Source of the DNA: DAOQVR01 sp035341665
GTDB taxonomy: Bacteria; Chloroflexota; Anaerolineae; JAAYZQ01
Direction of reading: 5' to 3'
Length of the DNA stretch: 64,000 nucleotides
Assembly: GCA_035341665.1 (NCBI GenBank)
Contig: DAOQVR010000003.1
Location: 319,228-383,227 of the forward strand
The notes beneath the pieces are model-generated. The model was not told where the DNA came from and did not search any database. It worked only from the letters and a program-made list of their open reading frames with translations. How positions within the stretch are numbered: position 1 is the first letter of the stretch; the number at the start of each line of letters is the position of its first letter. The position numbers were made by a program, and so were the translations under genes. This document shows positions 40,553 through 48,337 of this stretch, piece after piece.

Positions 40553-43192
40553 TCAAGAGCGCCTCGGTGCGACCCTCTCAATCGCGTAGCCTGCTTTCGC
40601 CAGGATGGGCGGTATGCCGCGCACGAGAACGCGGTCCTTCTCCTTCTCCTCGTCGGGCAGTCTGTCCCAGGGCAGGAGGCATTGGTGAAGCCTGCTGCCC
40701 TTGTCCGTTTGGGCAGCATACTTCCAGCCGGCTGCCAGCTTGTCGCGCATCCAGCGCTCGTGCTCACGCTCCGCCAGAAGCTCCAGGTCCGCTCCGGGGA
40801 ACTCGAAGGGCGGCTCGTTGCTGCGGGCAGGGCGCATGACATAGCCGGCTATGGCCAGCTTGGCCGGAATATCCCGCACGTTCTGCCGGTTCTGGTCTTT
40901 CTCGTCTTCGGGCAGACCCTGATAGGCGACGAGGGATGAGTGCTCCTGCTTGGTCTCGTCGGTAACTGGACCATGCCGATACCCCTGCGCCCGGAGGGCC
41001 GCGCAAAAGACCTCGTGTGCCGCAGCTGCCAGTCGCTCGAGCAGGTCCCCTTCCAGCTCCAGCTGCTGCATCAGAGCCAGGAACTCGGGTGCGGCGACGT
41101 GCAGGTTGAGCTGCTCCTCGGGCGGCAGGCTGGACCGCTCATAGGCGCTCTTGCCAAAGAGGGTGCTCATGCTGACCAGCGATTCCATGGAGCGCACACC
41201 GTGCCTATACTGGCTGGTCAGCAGAAAGGCGCGCAACAGCCCATCATCGATCGCGACCCTGTTCTTCCCATCCTGCCTCTGCAGGATCTGGGGAGCATTG
41301 CGCTCAAAGATGGACCGCAGGATCAGGGCCCTGCGCAGCACGAAATAGGGATCGGGGCCCGATCCCTCGATCGGATTGGGGCCGAGCACGTTGAGAAAGC
41401 CCTTCAGGCGGCTGACGAAATCGGGCAGCTTGACGGCCCGCTGCTCACTCTCGCTCAGGCTGCCGCCGAACAGGTCCATGCGGTGGCTGGTGCCGCCGGC
41501 GAAGACAAAGATGCAGCGCCCGATGGGGTGGACGATCTGGCCTTCCTGGAATGCCCCGTCCTGCATGGGCGCCAGGAAGTAGCGCAACCAGCCCAGTGGC
41601 TGCCCGTCCAGGGCGGTGTCGAACTCGTCCCAGAAGACGAGCGGGATCTTGCCGGACAGGCCGACGTCTCGCACCTGGTGGAGTGCGTCCAGGAGCGCGT
41701 CTGGATGGCGGAATTGGGAGAGGTTGAAGACCAGCACCGAGATCTCACCCAGGATCGACTTGGCCACCTGCTCAACGCCGAACGACTTGCCGGCGCCTGG
41801 GGGGCCGAAGACGGCGATCGAGAGCGGCTTTTTCTGTGGCGTGCTGCAATACTCGGCGATCAGGCGTTGGATGCCGTTCAGGGCTTCGATCTCGCGCCGG
41901 TCAACGGTCACCAGGCCTCCAAAGCGCCCGACGGGCACCTGGCGCAGGGCTGCTTCGCTGCCGTCGAGGACGATTTGGCGGGCAACTGCTTCGAGTCCGG
42001 CGGAGTAGCGATCCTCCAGGATGGTCCAGTAGCCGCGCTGGAGGCGCGCTTTCTCGGGTGGTGGAGGCACAAGCAAGGAGCCCGCCGGGTCCTGGATTCG
42101 GGCTTCGGCGAGTGGTTGCTCCTGGCGGCAGATCTCTCGGGCAATCGCTTCGAAGGGAAAGCAAAGCTCTGCCTGCTGAGCCCCACTTCCGCGGCGGCCG
42201 TAGCCCTCCCTGTGCAGCAGGCGTGTGGCCGACACGCCGGCCTGGATGCCTCGGCCGATCTCGGGGTTGGCCGGGTCGAGAAGGATCTGCCGTACAATGG
42301 CAGCCGCCAAGCAGGTGCTGTATCCCACCATCTCGCCGGGATAGGCTCGCTCCCAGTCCTCCTCGAGGGCCAATGGATCAAAGAACAACTGCGCCCGTAC
42401 CTGGCGCTGGCCATCCCGCCCCAGGAGTATGGCCCCCGCGCAGTCGAACGAAACGACCAGATGGGCGGCCTGGGTCAGCGAGTTCACAAGCGGGTTGTAG
42501 GTCAGCTCCCAGGCCACGTCCTGCGCGGTGCGCTCCCAGGAGATCCTCTTGCTGATCTGGATGGCGGTCGTGCGCAAGTCCTGGGCCGTCGTGATCACGA
42601 TCAGCCTTTCGGCGTACTGGCTGATCAGCCTCTCCCACAGTGCTCCCTGGGCGACCGGTTGGGCCATCTTCACGACCACCCAGCCGCCATGCTCGGCGAG
42701 CGCCGCAGGCCACTCCGAGGGCTGGTGCCGGAGCCGTGGCCCCGAATCGTCCAGGACGACAAGATCAGCCCGCAACGGGCCGACTCCCGCCTGACTCGCC
42801 TCCGTTTGCACGGGCCCGAGCTGGCTGCGCTCGAATCCCAGGAAGTGCTCGATCCGCCAGGCGTGTTTCTCCCGATCGAGGGGTGGCCTGGATCCGTAGG
42901 GGAACGGGGCCCACGACGTGTACACGTGGTGGACACCGGGATCGCCTGGCTGAGTTGTCTCTGGCGGCGGCGCCGTCTGGCACAACTCCCACTCTGGACC
43001 CGAGGTCGGCTCGAGTAGAAGCGCCTTGATAAGGTCGCCCAGAAGGTGCACACCGCCCCGCTGCCGGTAGAGCCGCGCCCCACCGGCCAATCTCCAGTTC
43101 TGGGCGATTCTGTGTGCCCCTTGGCTGGCCTGCATCCAGTCCAGCGTGGCATCCCCAGTCAAGACGATCTTTTGTGCCGGCCTCCGGTCCAT
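40553..43192 (-). CDS. AAA ATPase with tandem RyR domains and PfkB-like N-terminus
   Basis: An 879-residue protein. The N-terminal ~340 residues resemble the ribokinase/PfkB fold (I-V-L-T-G-D-A-T-L-D at the start; weak, inferred). An AAA ATPase follows: Walker A F-G-P-P-G-A-G-K-S-F-G (about 465) and Walker B P-L-V-F-W-D-E-F-D (about 521). The C-terminus carries two RyR repeats (about 735-795 and 806-872); the second shows H-E-R-W, A-G-W-K-Y, L-L-P-W-D-R-L-P-D-E-E-K-E-K-D-R. Family knowledge: bacterial RyR domains occur in predicted nucleotide-signal-dependent conflict systems and may bind nucleotide-derived ligands. ggaggagg precedes the ATG. It may be the regulator or sensor of the DUF4062 system. 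Confidence 0.83.
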   Translation of the reverse strand: MDRRPAQKIVLTGDATLDWMQASQGAHRIAQNWRLAGGARLYRQRGGVHLLGDLIKALLLEPTSGPEWELCQTAPPPETTQPGDPGVHHVYTSWAPFPYGSRPPLDREKHAWRIEHFLGFERSQLGPVQTEASQAGVGPLRADLVVLDDSGPRLRHQPSEWPAALAEHGGWVVVKMAQPVAQGALWERLISQYAERLIVITTAQDLRTTAIQISKRISWERTAQDVAWELTYNPLVNSLTQAAHLVVSFDCAGAILLGRDGQRQVRAQLFFDPLALEEDWERAYPGEMVGYSTCLAAAIVRQILLDPANPEIGRGIQAGVSATRLLHREGYGRRGSGAQQAELCFPFEAIAREICRQEQPLAEARIQDPAGSLLVPPPPEKARLQRGYWTILEDRYSAGLEAVARQIVLDGSEAALRQVPVGRFGGLVTVDRREIEALNGIQRLIAEYCSTPQKKPLSIAVFGPPGAGKSFGVEQVAKSILGEISVLVFNLSQFRHPDALLDALHQVRDVGLSGKIPLVFWDEFDTALDGQPLGWLRYFLAPMQDGAFQEGQIVHPIGRCIFVFAGGTSHRMDLFGGSLSESEQRAVKLPDFVSRLKGFLNVLGPNPIEGSGPDPYFVLRRALILRSIFERNAPQILQRQDGKNRVAIDDGLLRAFLLTSQYRHGVRSMESLVSMSTLFGKSAYERSSLPPEEQLNLHVAAPEFLALMQQLELEGDLLERLAAAAHEVFCAALRAQGYRHGPVTDETKQEHSSLVAYQGLPEDEKDQNRQNVRDIPAKLAIAGYVMRPARSNEPPFEFPGADLELLAEREHERWMRDKLAAGWKYAAQTDKGSRLHQCLLPWDRLPDEEKEKDRVLVRGIPPILAKAGYAIERVAPRRS

Positions 43193-43210
43193 GTGACTGC
43201 CCTCCTCCTA

Positions 43211-43239
43211 AAAGTCGGATAGCGGCGTGCGGCTGTCAA
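43211..43239 (-). promoter_or_regulatory. Possible promoter of the AAA-RyR operon
   Basis: A perfect TTGACA (43239-43234) with a weak GACTTT box (43216-43211) 17 bp away; the transcript would start close to the SD of the AAA-RyR gene. Confidence 0.35.
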
Positions 43240-43362
43240 ACCCTCGTACGGGAGAAGCAAGGCCCTTCTCCACCAGATCAAGGCCTCTGCTGCCGAGACC
43301 ATATCTCACCGGCACCTGCCGAGGATTGCCAGGCAGGACGCCCGTGCACAGACATGGCCTTC

Positions 43363-43578
43363 TTAGTGGGCCGTCGCCGCGTCGCGGTGCAATGTCAAAG
43401 CGATGAGGTGTCCGAAACGGTCCCCCCGCAGCCCGGCGAGTGCCGGCAGCTTTTCGCGGGCGATCAAGCCTTGGTCGATCGCCTGCCACATGATCTGCCG
43501 GGCCTGGGTCGCCGTGAAGTAGCCCGGCAGTGGCTCCCCAGCCAGGTGGAGTGCCCCATGATCTGGTGAGCCAACCAT
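43363..43578 (-). CDS. Small hypothetical protein
   Basis: A 71-residue frame from the ATG at 43578 (M-V-G-S-P-D-H-G-A-L), with G-Y-F-T-A-T-Q-A-R-Q-I-M-W-Q-A-I-D-Q-G as a possible helical DNA- or protein-binding segment. The frame extends to a GTG at 43617. No family recognised and no strong SD; may not be a gene. Confidence 0.35.
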   Translation of the reverse strand: MVGSPDHGALHLAGEPLPGYFTATQARQIMWQAIDQGLIAREKLPALAGLRGDRFGHLIALTLHRDAATAH

Positions 43579-43831
43579 GTAGGCAACCCTTGCCCCCAAC
43601 CTTGGCACTCTGCACACAGTATCACACAGCTCGTCCGAATCGTCCAGGCGGCACGTCTGCTCGTGCGCAGCGCTCCCCTGGGATGGTACACGCTTTCAGA
43701 ATGCACCTGCGAGGAGATGTGTGCCCTTGGCGCGCGCGCCGCGCAGTCCGTCCGCGGCACGCCGGCAAGGCAACCGCCTCTCGACGCGCTCTCGCTAGCG
43801 CGCCCGCTGCTCTCGGTGGCCCGCGTTTCCG

Positions 43832-44863
43832 TCAGTGCGCTGCACCAACCACATCGTTGACGAGCACAATGCGGTAGCGGGCCTGATTCTTCTTGACCCT
43901 ATCGATGGCCTCGTTCACTCGTGACATGGGCATCAGCTCGATCCGCGGTGCGATTCCGTGGGCTTCTGCGAAGGAGAGCATGCCCCGCATCGTGGCCCGG
44001 TTGCCGAGAAAGGACCCGGCGATCGATAGCTCATGGGCGACAAGATCGGTCGGGTTGAGGTCCACTCTGGGGAAGCCTGCGAGCACGAGCGTCCCTCTCT
44101 TCTTGAGGATTTCCAGCAGAGGCTCCCACCGCATCTCGCCGTGAGCGGTGCACAGGAGAAGATCGAAGCCGTATTCCAGCTTTCGCAAGCCGGCCCGGTC
44201 GGCCGAATCGACGAAATGGTCCGCCCCGAGGGCGAGGGCTTCCTCCCTCTTGGCGGGGGAGGAGGAAATGGCCGTCACCTCGTAGCCAAGGGCGTGCGCG
44301 AACTGGATGGCGAGATGGCCCAAGCCTCCGACGCCGACGATGCCGATCTTGAGCCCGGGCTGCACGGCGTACTTTCGCAACGGGGAGTAGACCGTGACCC
44401 CGGCGCACAACAGCACAGAGGCGACCTTCGAGGCCATGCCGCCCGGCAGGGGGTAAACAAAGCGGCTGTCTGCCACCACAGAGGTCGAGAAGCCTCCGTA
44501 GGGTACCCAGGTTGCATCCGAGACGATGTCGCGGCAGAGCTGCTCTTCCCCCCGTAGGCACCACTCGCACTTCATACACGATCGTCCCTGCCACCCGATC
44601 CCCACCCGGTCTCCCAGCTTCACGCCGGGCGCATTGGTCCCTACCGCCGATACGGTTCCGACGATCTCGTGACCGGGCACAAGGGGATAGCTGGTGATTC
44701 CATAGTAGTCGTCGATCGCTGCGATATCTGTGAAGCAAAGGCCGCAGTGCGTCACAGACACGCGCACGTCGTGCTCCCCGAGCGGCGGCGGGGCGTACGT
44801 GAGTGGCTCGAGGGGCTGTCCCACAGCCCGGGCTGCGTAGCCGAGGATGGTTGGCGGAGACAT
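43832..44863 (-). CDS. NAD(P)-dependent zinc alcohol dehydrogenase (YahK/CAD type)
   Basis: A 343-residue MDR enzyme: T-H-C-G-L-C-F-T-D-I, P-G-H-E-I-V-G, structural-zinc cysteines in C-M-K-C-E-W-C-x6-C, and the coenzyme loop G-V-G-G-L-G-H-L-A-I-Q-F-A. The combination H-C-G-L-C-x-T-D and G-V-G-G-L-G-H is typical of cinnamyl-alcohol-dehydrogenase-like aldehyde reductases such as YahK. Likely reduces a range of aldehydes with NADPH in the cytoplasm. The ATG follows aaaggaggg. It is a stand-alone gene on the minus strand, unrelated to the neighbouring DUF4062 cluster. Confidence 0.9.
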   Translation of the reverse strand: MSPPTILGYAARAVGQPLEPLTYAPPPLGEHDVRVSVTHCGLCFTDIAAIDDYYGITSYPLVPGHEIVGTVSAVGTNAPGVKLGDRVGIGWQGRSCMKCEWCLRGEEQLCRDIVSDATWVPYGGFSTSVVADSRFVYPLPGGMASKVASVLLCAGVTVYSPLRKYAVQPGLKIGIVGVGGLGHLAIQFAHALGYEVTAISSSPAKREEALALGADHFVDSADRAGLRKLEYGFDLLLCTAHGEMRWEPLLEILKKRGTLVLAGFPRVDLNPTDLVAHELSIAGSFLGNRATMRGMLSFAEAHGIAPRIELMPMSRVNEAIDRVKKNQARYRIVLVNDVVGAAH

Positions 44864-44937
44864 GACGAGACCCTCCTTTCCCTATCCCAGGTTGCCGCCC
44901 CAGGTCATGGCTGGGGCGGAGCTGTCCAAAAGGCACG

Positions 44938-45053
44938 AGACCTGCCATGCTGAGCGCGACGGCGTATCTGACTTCACTCCATTTCAAGCGGAATCAGAGA
45001 TTCCCTTCGTACCTCAGGGCGTGCCTCGGTCGCTGCGCTCCCTCGGAATGACA
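44938..45053. repeat. Dispersed intergenic repeat with GGAATGACAG end
   Basis: The segment runs from CCTGCCATGCTGAGCGCGAC to CGCTGCGCTCCCTCGGAATG-ACAG. Its two ends are imperfect inverted copies of each other (CATGCTGAGCGCGAC against GTCGCTGCGCTCC-CGGAATGAC). This kind of element is common between genes in several bacterial phyla, by memory. Only one copy is in the window. Confidence 0.5.
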
Positions 45054-45244
45054 GTTCTGGGACAGGGCCCTGTTTCCCACGTGATTATAGGTCTTGGACT
45101 GGTCCCTGTCAAGCTGCAGCCCGGCAGCTCACGGCTGCCGGCCGGCCTGTTGGCCTCGCGCCGTCGCCCTTCCCTCTCGGCATACCCGCACTTGCGGACC
45201 TGCCCACACTCTCTGCGGCCCGCCTCTAATGCAGAGCTCCCGCG

Positions 45245-45273
45245 GCTGGACAGATGTGGGCGCCTGGTACATA
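45245..45273 (+). promoter_or_regulatory. Promoter of the DUF1801 gene
   Basis: TGGACA (45245-45250) and CATAAT (45268-45273) with a 17-bp spacer; transcription would start near 45280, about 115 bp before the ATG. Confidence 0.5.
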
Positions 45274-45393
45274 ATCGGTTTGGGCAACAGGATTGTCTCC
45301 GAAGACGGCCCACCGAGCCCGTCTCTAGGCCCGGGGCAGCAGTCCCGGTGACTCCTGGAAGTCTAGATAGGATGCGAGGCCAGGGAGGTGTCT

Positions 45394-45879
45394 ATGAGTC
45401 CAAAGAAAGGAAATCAAGACCCGGGCGGGAGCACAGCAGCGGGCGGCGCAAAGCGTGGGGGCTTCACCGACGAGGAGCTGGCTGCCATGAAGGAGCGTGC
45501 CCAAGAGCTGAAGGCAGCCGCACGCCGCGGCCCACGCGCGGACAAGTCGGACGGGGAGAGCGCCGTGCTCGCCAAGATCGCCGAGATGCCAGAGCCGGAT
45601 CAGGCGATGGCGTCGCGACTCCACGCCGTCATCATGGCCAGCGCACCGGACCTGACGCCGAGACTCTGGTACGGGATGCCCGCCTACGCCAAGGACGGCA
45701 AGGTCGTCTGCTTCTTCCAGGGTGCGAGCAAGTTCAACACGAGGTACTCCACGCTCGGATTCAGCGACCAGGCGCACCTCGACGAAGGCGAGATGTGGCC
45801 GACCGCCTTCGCGCTGACGGCGCTGTCTGCCGCCGACGAGGAACGGATCGCGGCGCTCGTGCGCAGGGCGGTGAGCTGA
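45394..45879 (+). CDS. DUF1801 (YdhG-like) protein
   Basis: A 161-residue protein with a basic, low-complexity N-terminus and a DUF1801 domain: L-W-Y-G-M-P-A-Y-A-K-D-G-K-V-V-C-F-F (about 91-108) and F-N-T-R-Y-S-T-L-G-F. This small fold is found in proteins such as the Bacillus YdhG 'iron chaperone' and in many uncharacterised bacterial proteins. Start 45394 is the ATG after agggaggt; a GTG six bases upstream is also possible. Function is not established. Confidence 0.85.
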   Translation: MSPKKGNQDPGGSTAAGGAKRGGFTDEELAAMKERAQELKAAARRGPRADKSDGESAVLAKIAEMPEPDQAMASRLHAVIMASAPDLTPRLWYGMPAYAKDGKVVCFFQGASKFNTRYSTLGFSDQAHLDEGEMWPTAFALTALSAADEERIAALVRRAVS

Positions 45880-45953
45880 GGGCTCTGCTCGCGGCGCCGG
45901 CAGGCCGATCGACGCAGGGGTGCACGCCGGTCGCAGCCCATGGCCGGCCCTGT

Positions 45954-45982
45954 TTGCCCCCGCGATGCGTCTCTGCTATAAT
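45954..45982 (+). promoter_or_regulatory. Promoter of tsaD
   Basis: TTGCCC (45954-45959) and TATAAT (45977-45982) with a 17-bp spacer, placing the start near 45989, about 50 bp before the tsaD ATG. Confidence 0.7.
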
Positions 45983-46038
45983 GGCAGAGGTGGGCACCCT
46001 CGCACTCCTGGGCGCCGGCTGCCTGACACGGAAAAACC

Positions 46039-47091
46039 ATGAGCCTGATACTCGGCATTGAGACTTCCTGCGACGAGACGGCGGCGGCCGTCGTCGAAGA
46101 GGGCCGCACCCTGCGGAGCAACGTCGTCGCCTCGCAGATCGACATCCACCGGCGTTTTGGAGGCGTCTTCCCAGAGGTCGCCTCCCGCCAGCACGTGCTT
46201 AGCATCACTCCGGTGATCCGGCAGGCGCTGGGCGATGCGCGCCTCGAGGGCGAGACACTGTCCGGCGTGGCCGTTACCTACGGACCGGGCCTGGCAGGCT
46301 CCCTGCTGGTGGGGGTGAACGCAGCCAAGGGGCTGGCTTTCAGCCTGGGCCTACCGCTCGTCGGCATCCACCACATCGAAGCGCACATCTATGCCAACTG
46401 GCTTGAACAGGACGCAGAGCCCGAGTTCCCGCTGGTCTGCCTGGTCGTCTCGGGCGGACACAGCGAGCTGATCTGGATGGCCGGGCATGGCCAGTTCCGG
46501 AGGCTGGGGGGCACCCTCGACGACGCTGCCGGCGAGGCATTTGACAAGGTGGGCCGTCTGCTGGGGCTCCCCTACCCGGGCGGACCCTCAATCCAGCAGG
46601 CCGCGCGCGACGGGATCCCGACGGCATTCAAGCTCCCGCGGGCATGGCTGGGTGACAGCTACGACTTTTCCTTTTCGGGCGTCAAGACGGCCGTACTACA
46701 TGCCGTCCGCAAGTACCAGCCTGACACAGACAACCTTCGCGCGGCGAGCCTACAGGCACCGGTCGTGGTCCGCGACCTGCCGGTCGCCAACCTCGCCGCC
46801 AGCTTCCAGGCAGCTGTGGTCGAGGTGCTGGTGGACAAGGCCTGCCGCGCGGCCGAGCAGCTTGGTGCCCGCACGCTGCTGCTGGCGGGCGGCGTCGCGG
46901 CCAACGAATCGCTGCGCGGCGAGATCGTGCGCCAGAGCCCGGTCCCGGTGCGTGTGCCGCCGCTGGAGTTCTGCACAGACAATGCCGCGATGGTTGCCTG
47001 TGCCGGCCATTTCCGACTGCAGGACGGCGCAACCGCAGGCTGGGACCTGGACGTGGTACCCAGCCGGGCGCTGTCTGTGGCCGACCAGTGA
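46039..47091 (+). CDS. tsaD: tRNA N6-adenosine threonylcarbamoyltransferase TsaD
   Basis: A 350-residue ASKHA-fold enzyme that transfers the threonylcarbamoyl group to A37 of ANN-decoding tRNAs, with TsaB and TsaE as partners elsewhere in the genome. Key signs are I-L-G-I-E-T-S-C-D-E-T (residues 4-14), the metal-binding H-H-I-E-A-H (about 111-116), V-S-G-G-H-S and the C-terminal G-G-V-A-A-N. Length is normal. It has its own TATAAT promoter and is followed 75 bp later by csoR. Confidence 0.96.
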   Translation: MSLILGIETSCDETAAAVVEEGRTLRSNVVASQIDIHRRFGGVFPEVASRQHVLSITPVIRQALGDARLEGETLSGVAVTYGPGLAGSLLVGVNAAKGLAFSLGLPLVGIHHIEAHIYANWLEQDAEPEFPLVCLVVSGGHSELIWMAGHGQFRRLGGTLDDAAGEAFDKVGRLLGLPYPGGPSIQQAARDGIPTAFKLPRAWLGDSYDFSFSGVKTAVLHAVRKYQPDTDNLRAASLQAPVVVRDLPVANLAASFQAAVVEVLVDKACRAAEQLGARTLLLAGGVAANESLRGEIVRQSPVPVRVPPLEFCTDNAAMVACAGHFRLQDGATAGWDLDVVPSRALSVADQ

Positions 47092-47166
47092 CGTGCACGG
47101 CGGCTTCCGATTTCAGTGAGATCCATCGGGCGGGTGTGCAAACCCGGATCGGCAGAGTGAGGGCTT

Positions 47167-47481
47167 GTGGGACGAGCAGAGATTGACCGGCGGCTGAAGC
47201 GGGTGGAGGGCCAGATCCGCGGCTTGCAGCGCATGGTCGAGCAGGAGCGTGAGTGCGAGGCGGTCCTTACCCAGCTGATGGCTGCCCGGGCTGCCCTCGA
47301 TCGCGTGGCCTTGATGGTTGTCGACAACCACTTGAAAGAGTGCATGGACTCGAGTGATCCCGAGCGGGCACAGCAGCGCATGAAGCGTGTGCTGGAGATG
47401 GTCTTTTCGCGCTACTCAGTCTCCGAGCCAAGGGAGGAACCCCTGCCCGGCGCGGCCGAACTACCTGACAAGGAGGAATAG
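47167..47481 (+). CDS. CsoR-family metal-sensing repressor
   Basis: A 104-residue all-helical DUF156 protein: R-L-K-R-V-E-G-Q-I-R-G-L (residues 9-20) and the ligand set Cys30, His55 (V-D-N-H), Cys59 (K-E-C). The spacing 25 and 4 equals that of copper-sensing CsoR (Cys36, His61, Cys65 in M. tuberculosis), which points to Cu(I) rather than to persulfide-sensing CstR, which lacks the His. The start is GTG at 47167. It ends 4 bp before a thioredoxin gene, which it may control. No copper ATPase gene is near. Confidence 0.85.
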   Translation: MGRAEIDRRLKRVEGQIRGLQRMVEQERECEAVLTQLMAARAALDRVALMVVDNHLKECMDSSDPERAQQRMKRVLEMVFSRYSVSEPREEPLPGAAELPDKEE

Positions 47482-47485
47482 CAGC

Positions 47486-47818
47486 ATGGCAAAGGCGATT
47501 GCGGTCACCGACGACACCTTCGAGGAGCTGGTGCTCAAGTCAGAAGTCCCCGCACTGGTCGACTTTTGGGCCGTCTGGTGCAACCCGTGCAAAATGATCG
47601 CACCGACCGTCGAGGAAATCGCCGCTGAGACCGAGGGGACCCTTGTGGTCGCCAAAGTGGATGTGGACACGAACCCGGTCACACCCGGTCACTATGGCGT
47701 GATGGGCATTCCTACGCTCATCCTGTTCGTGAACGGCCAGCCGGTCGAACGGCTCGTGGGGGTCCGGCCAAAGGACAAGCTGATGGCGAGCCTGCGGCCC
47801 TATCTGAAAAACGGCTAG
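47486..47818 (+). CDS. Thioredoxin with WCNPC active site
   Basis: A 110-residue thioredoxin fold: F-W-A-V-W-C-N-P-C-K-M-I-A-P (active site about residues 31-35) and the cis-proline G-I-P-T-L-I-L-F. The usual active site is W-C-G-P-C; Gly to Asn at the first middle position should shift redox potential or partner choice. No signal peptide, so cytoplasmic. Start 47486 follows aaggagga and lies 4 bp after the csoR stop; the upstream frame extension overlaps csoR and is not used. Confidence 0.9.
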   Translation: MAKAIAVTDDTFEELVLKSEVPALVDFWAVWCNPCKMIAPTVEEIAAETEGTLVVAKVDVDTNPVTPGHYGVMGIPTLILFVNGQPVERLVGVRPKDKLMASLRPYLKNG

Positions 47819-47825
47819 ACTCGAT

Positions 47826-47854
47826 TTGACAACCGCGGCGAGGTATGGTAGCAT
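47826..47854 (+). promoter_or_regulatory. Promoter of the T-box/trpS unit
   Basis: TTGACA (47826-47831) and TAGCAT (47849-47854) with a 17-bp spacer, just beyond the thioredoxin stop; transcription would start near 47861. Confidence 0.7.
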
Positions 47855-47874
47855 CGCCGCCGACAATTGAAGAA

Positions 47875-48316
47875 CATCAAAGACTGAGAACAGGACTAGT
47901 AGCCACCACAGCGGGGGCCAGAGAGCCGGGGTCAGGTGGAAACCCGGTACCGGCGCAGGGGGTGAATGGACCTGGGAGTCGCCCGCCGAACGTCGTGTTC
48001 GATTTTCGCGTGGCGCGCCGGCCCCGAGTAAGAAAGTCACCCGGGGCGGCAGCCGGCGCAGGACGCGACCAGTAGACCGGGCCGGAATCGCCACCGTTAT
48101 CAGGGCTTGGGGTATCGCCCATCGGACGTTGGGGCCGTACCTGAATCGAGTGAGGCTGGCACGCCTGTTTCCGATCTGCCCTCTCCGGCGGATCGTTTTT
48201 TTCGGGCTCAGCCTAAGTGAGGTGGCACCACGGGTGCCCGTGCAGTCGCATGGGGCGCTCGTCCTCAGAAGCGACCGGGTTGGTCGCTTGGCAGAGGACG
48301 AGCGCCCTGTTTTTGC
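47875..48316 (+). promoter_or_regulatory. T-box riboswitch (tryptophan) controlling trpS
   Basis: A leader of about 440 nt. Stem I features include AGAACAGGACTAGTA and AGAGAGCCGGGG with GGTGGAAACCCGG. The specifier is read as TGG (47967-47969) in the context GTGAA-TGG-A, the Trp codon. The T-box core GGTGGCACCACGG is at 48221-48233; its TGGC matches the 3' GCCA of bacterial tRNA-Trp (discriminator G). It ends in a terminator hairpin (48253-48308) whose arms GGGCGCTCGTCCTC and GAGGACGAGCGCCC pair and are followed by TGTTTTT. Uncharged tRNA-Trp would favour the antiterminator and switch on trpS. Confidence 0.9.
48253..48315 (+). terminator. Regulated terminator of the trpS T-box
   Basis: The arms starting at 48253 and ending at 48308 form a 14-bp stem with an inner GCGACC/GGTCGC helix, followed by GTTTTTG. 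It is mutually exclusive with the T-box antiterminator. Confidence 0.85.
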
Positions 48317-48337
48317 CCTGAGAAAGGAGAGTGTAGG

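Larger units (their letters stand above)
44864..45393. other. Divergent intergenic region with repeat and promoter
   Basis: About 530 bp between divergent genes. It contains the dispersed repeat at 44938-45053 and the promoter at 45245-45273. No gene is supported; the overlapping open frames have no ribosome site or recognisable product. Confidence 0.55.

Noticed and set aside
40940..43018. A 692-codon + strand frame
   Set aside because: Antisense to the AAA-RyR gene, no ribosome site and no recognisable motif.
47845..48075. Small ORF in the trpS leader
   Set aside because: It lies inside the T-box structure and has no conserved product; the region is explained by the riboswitch.
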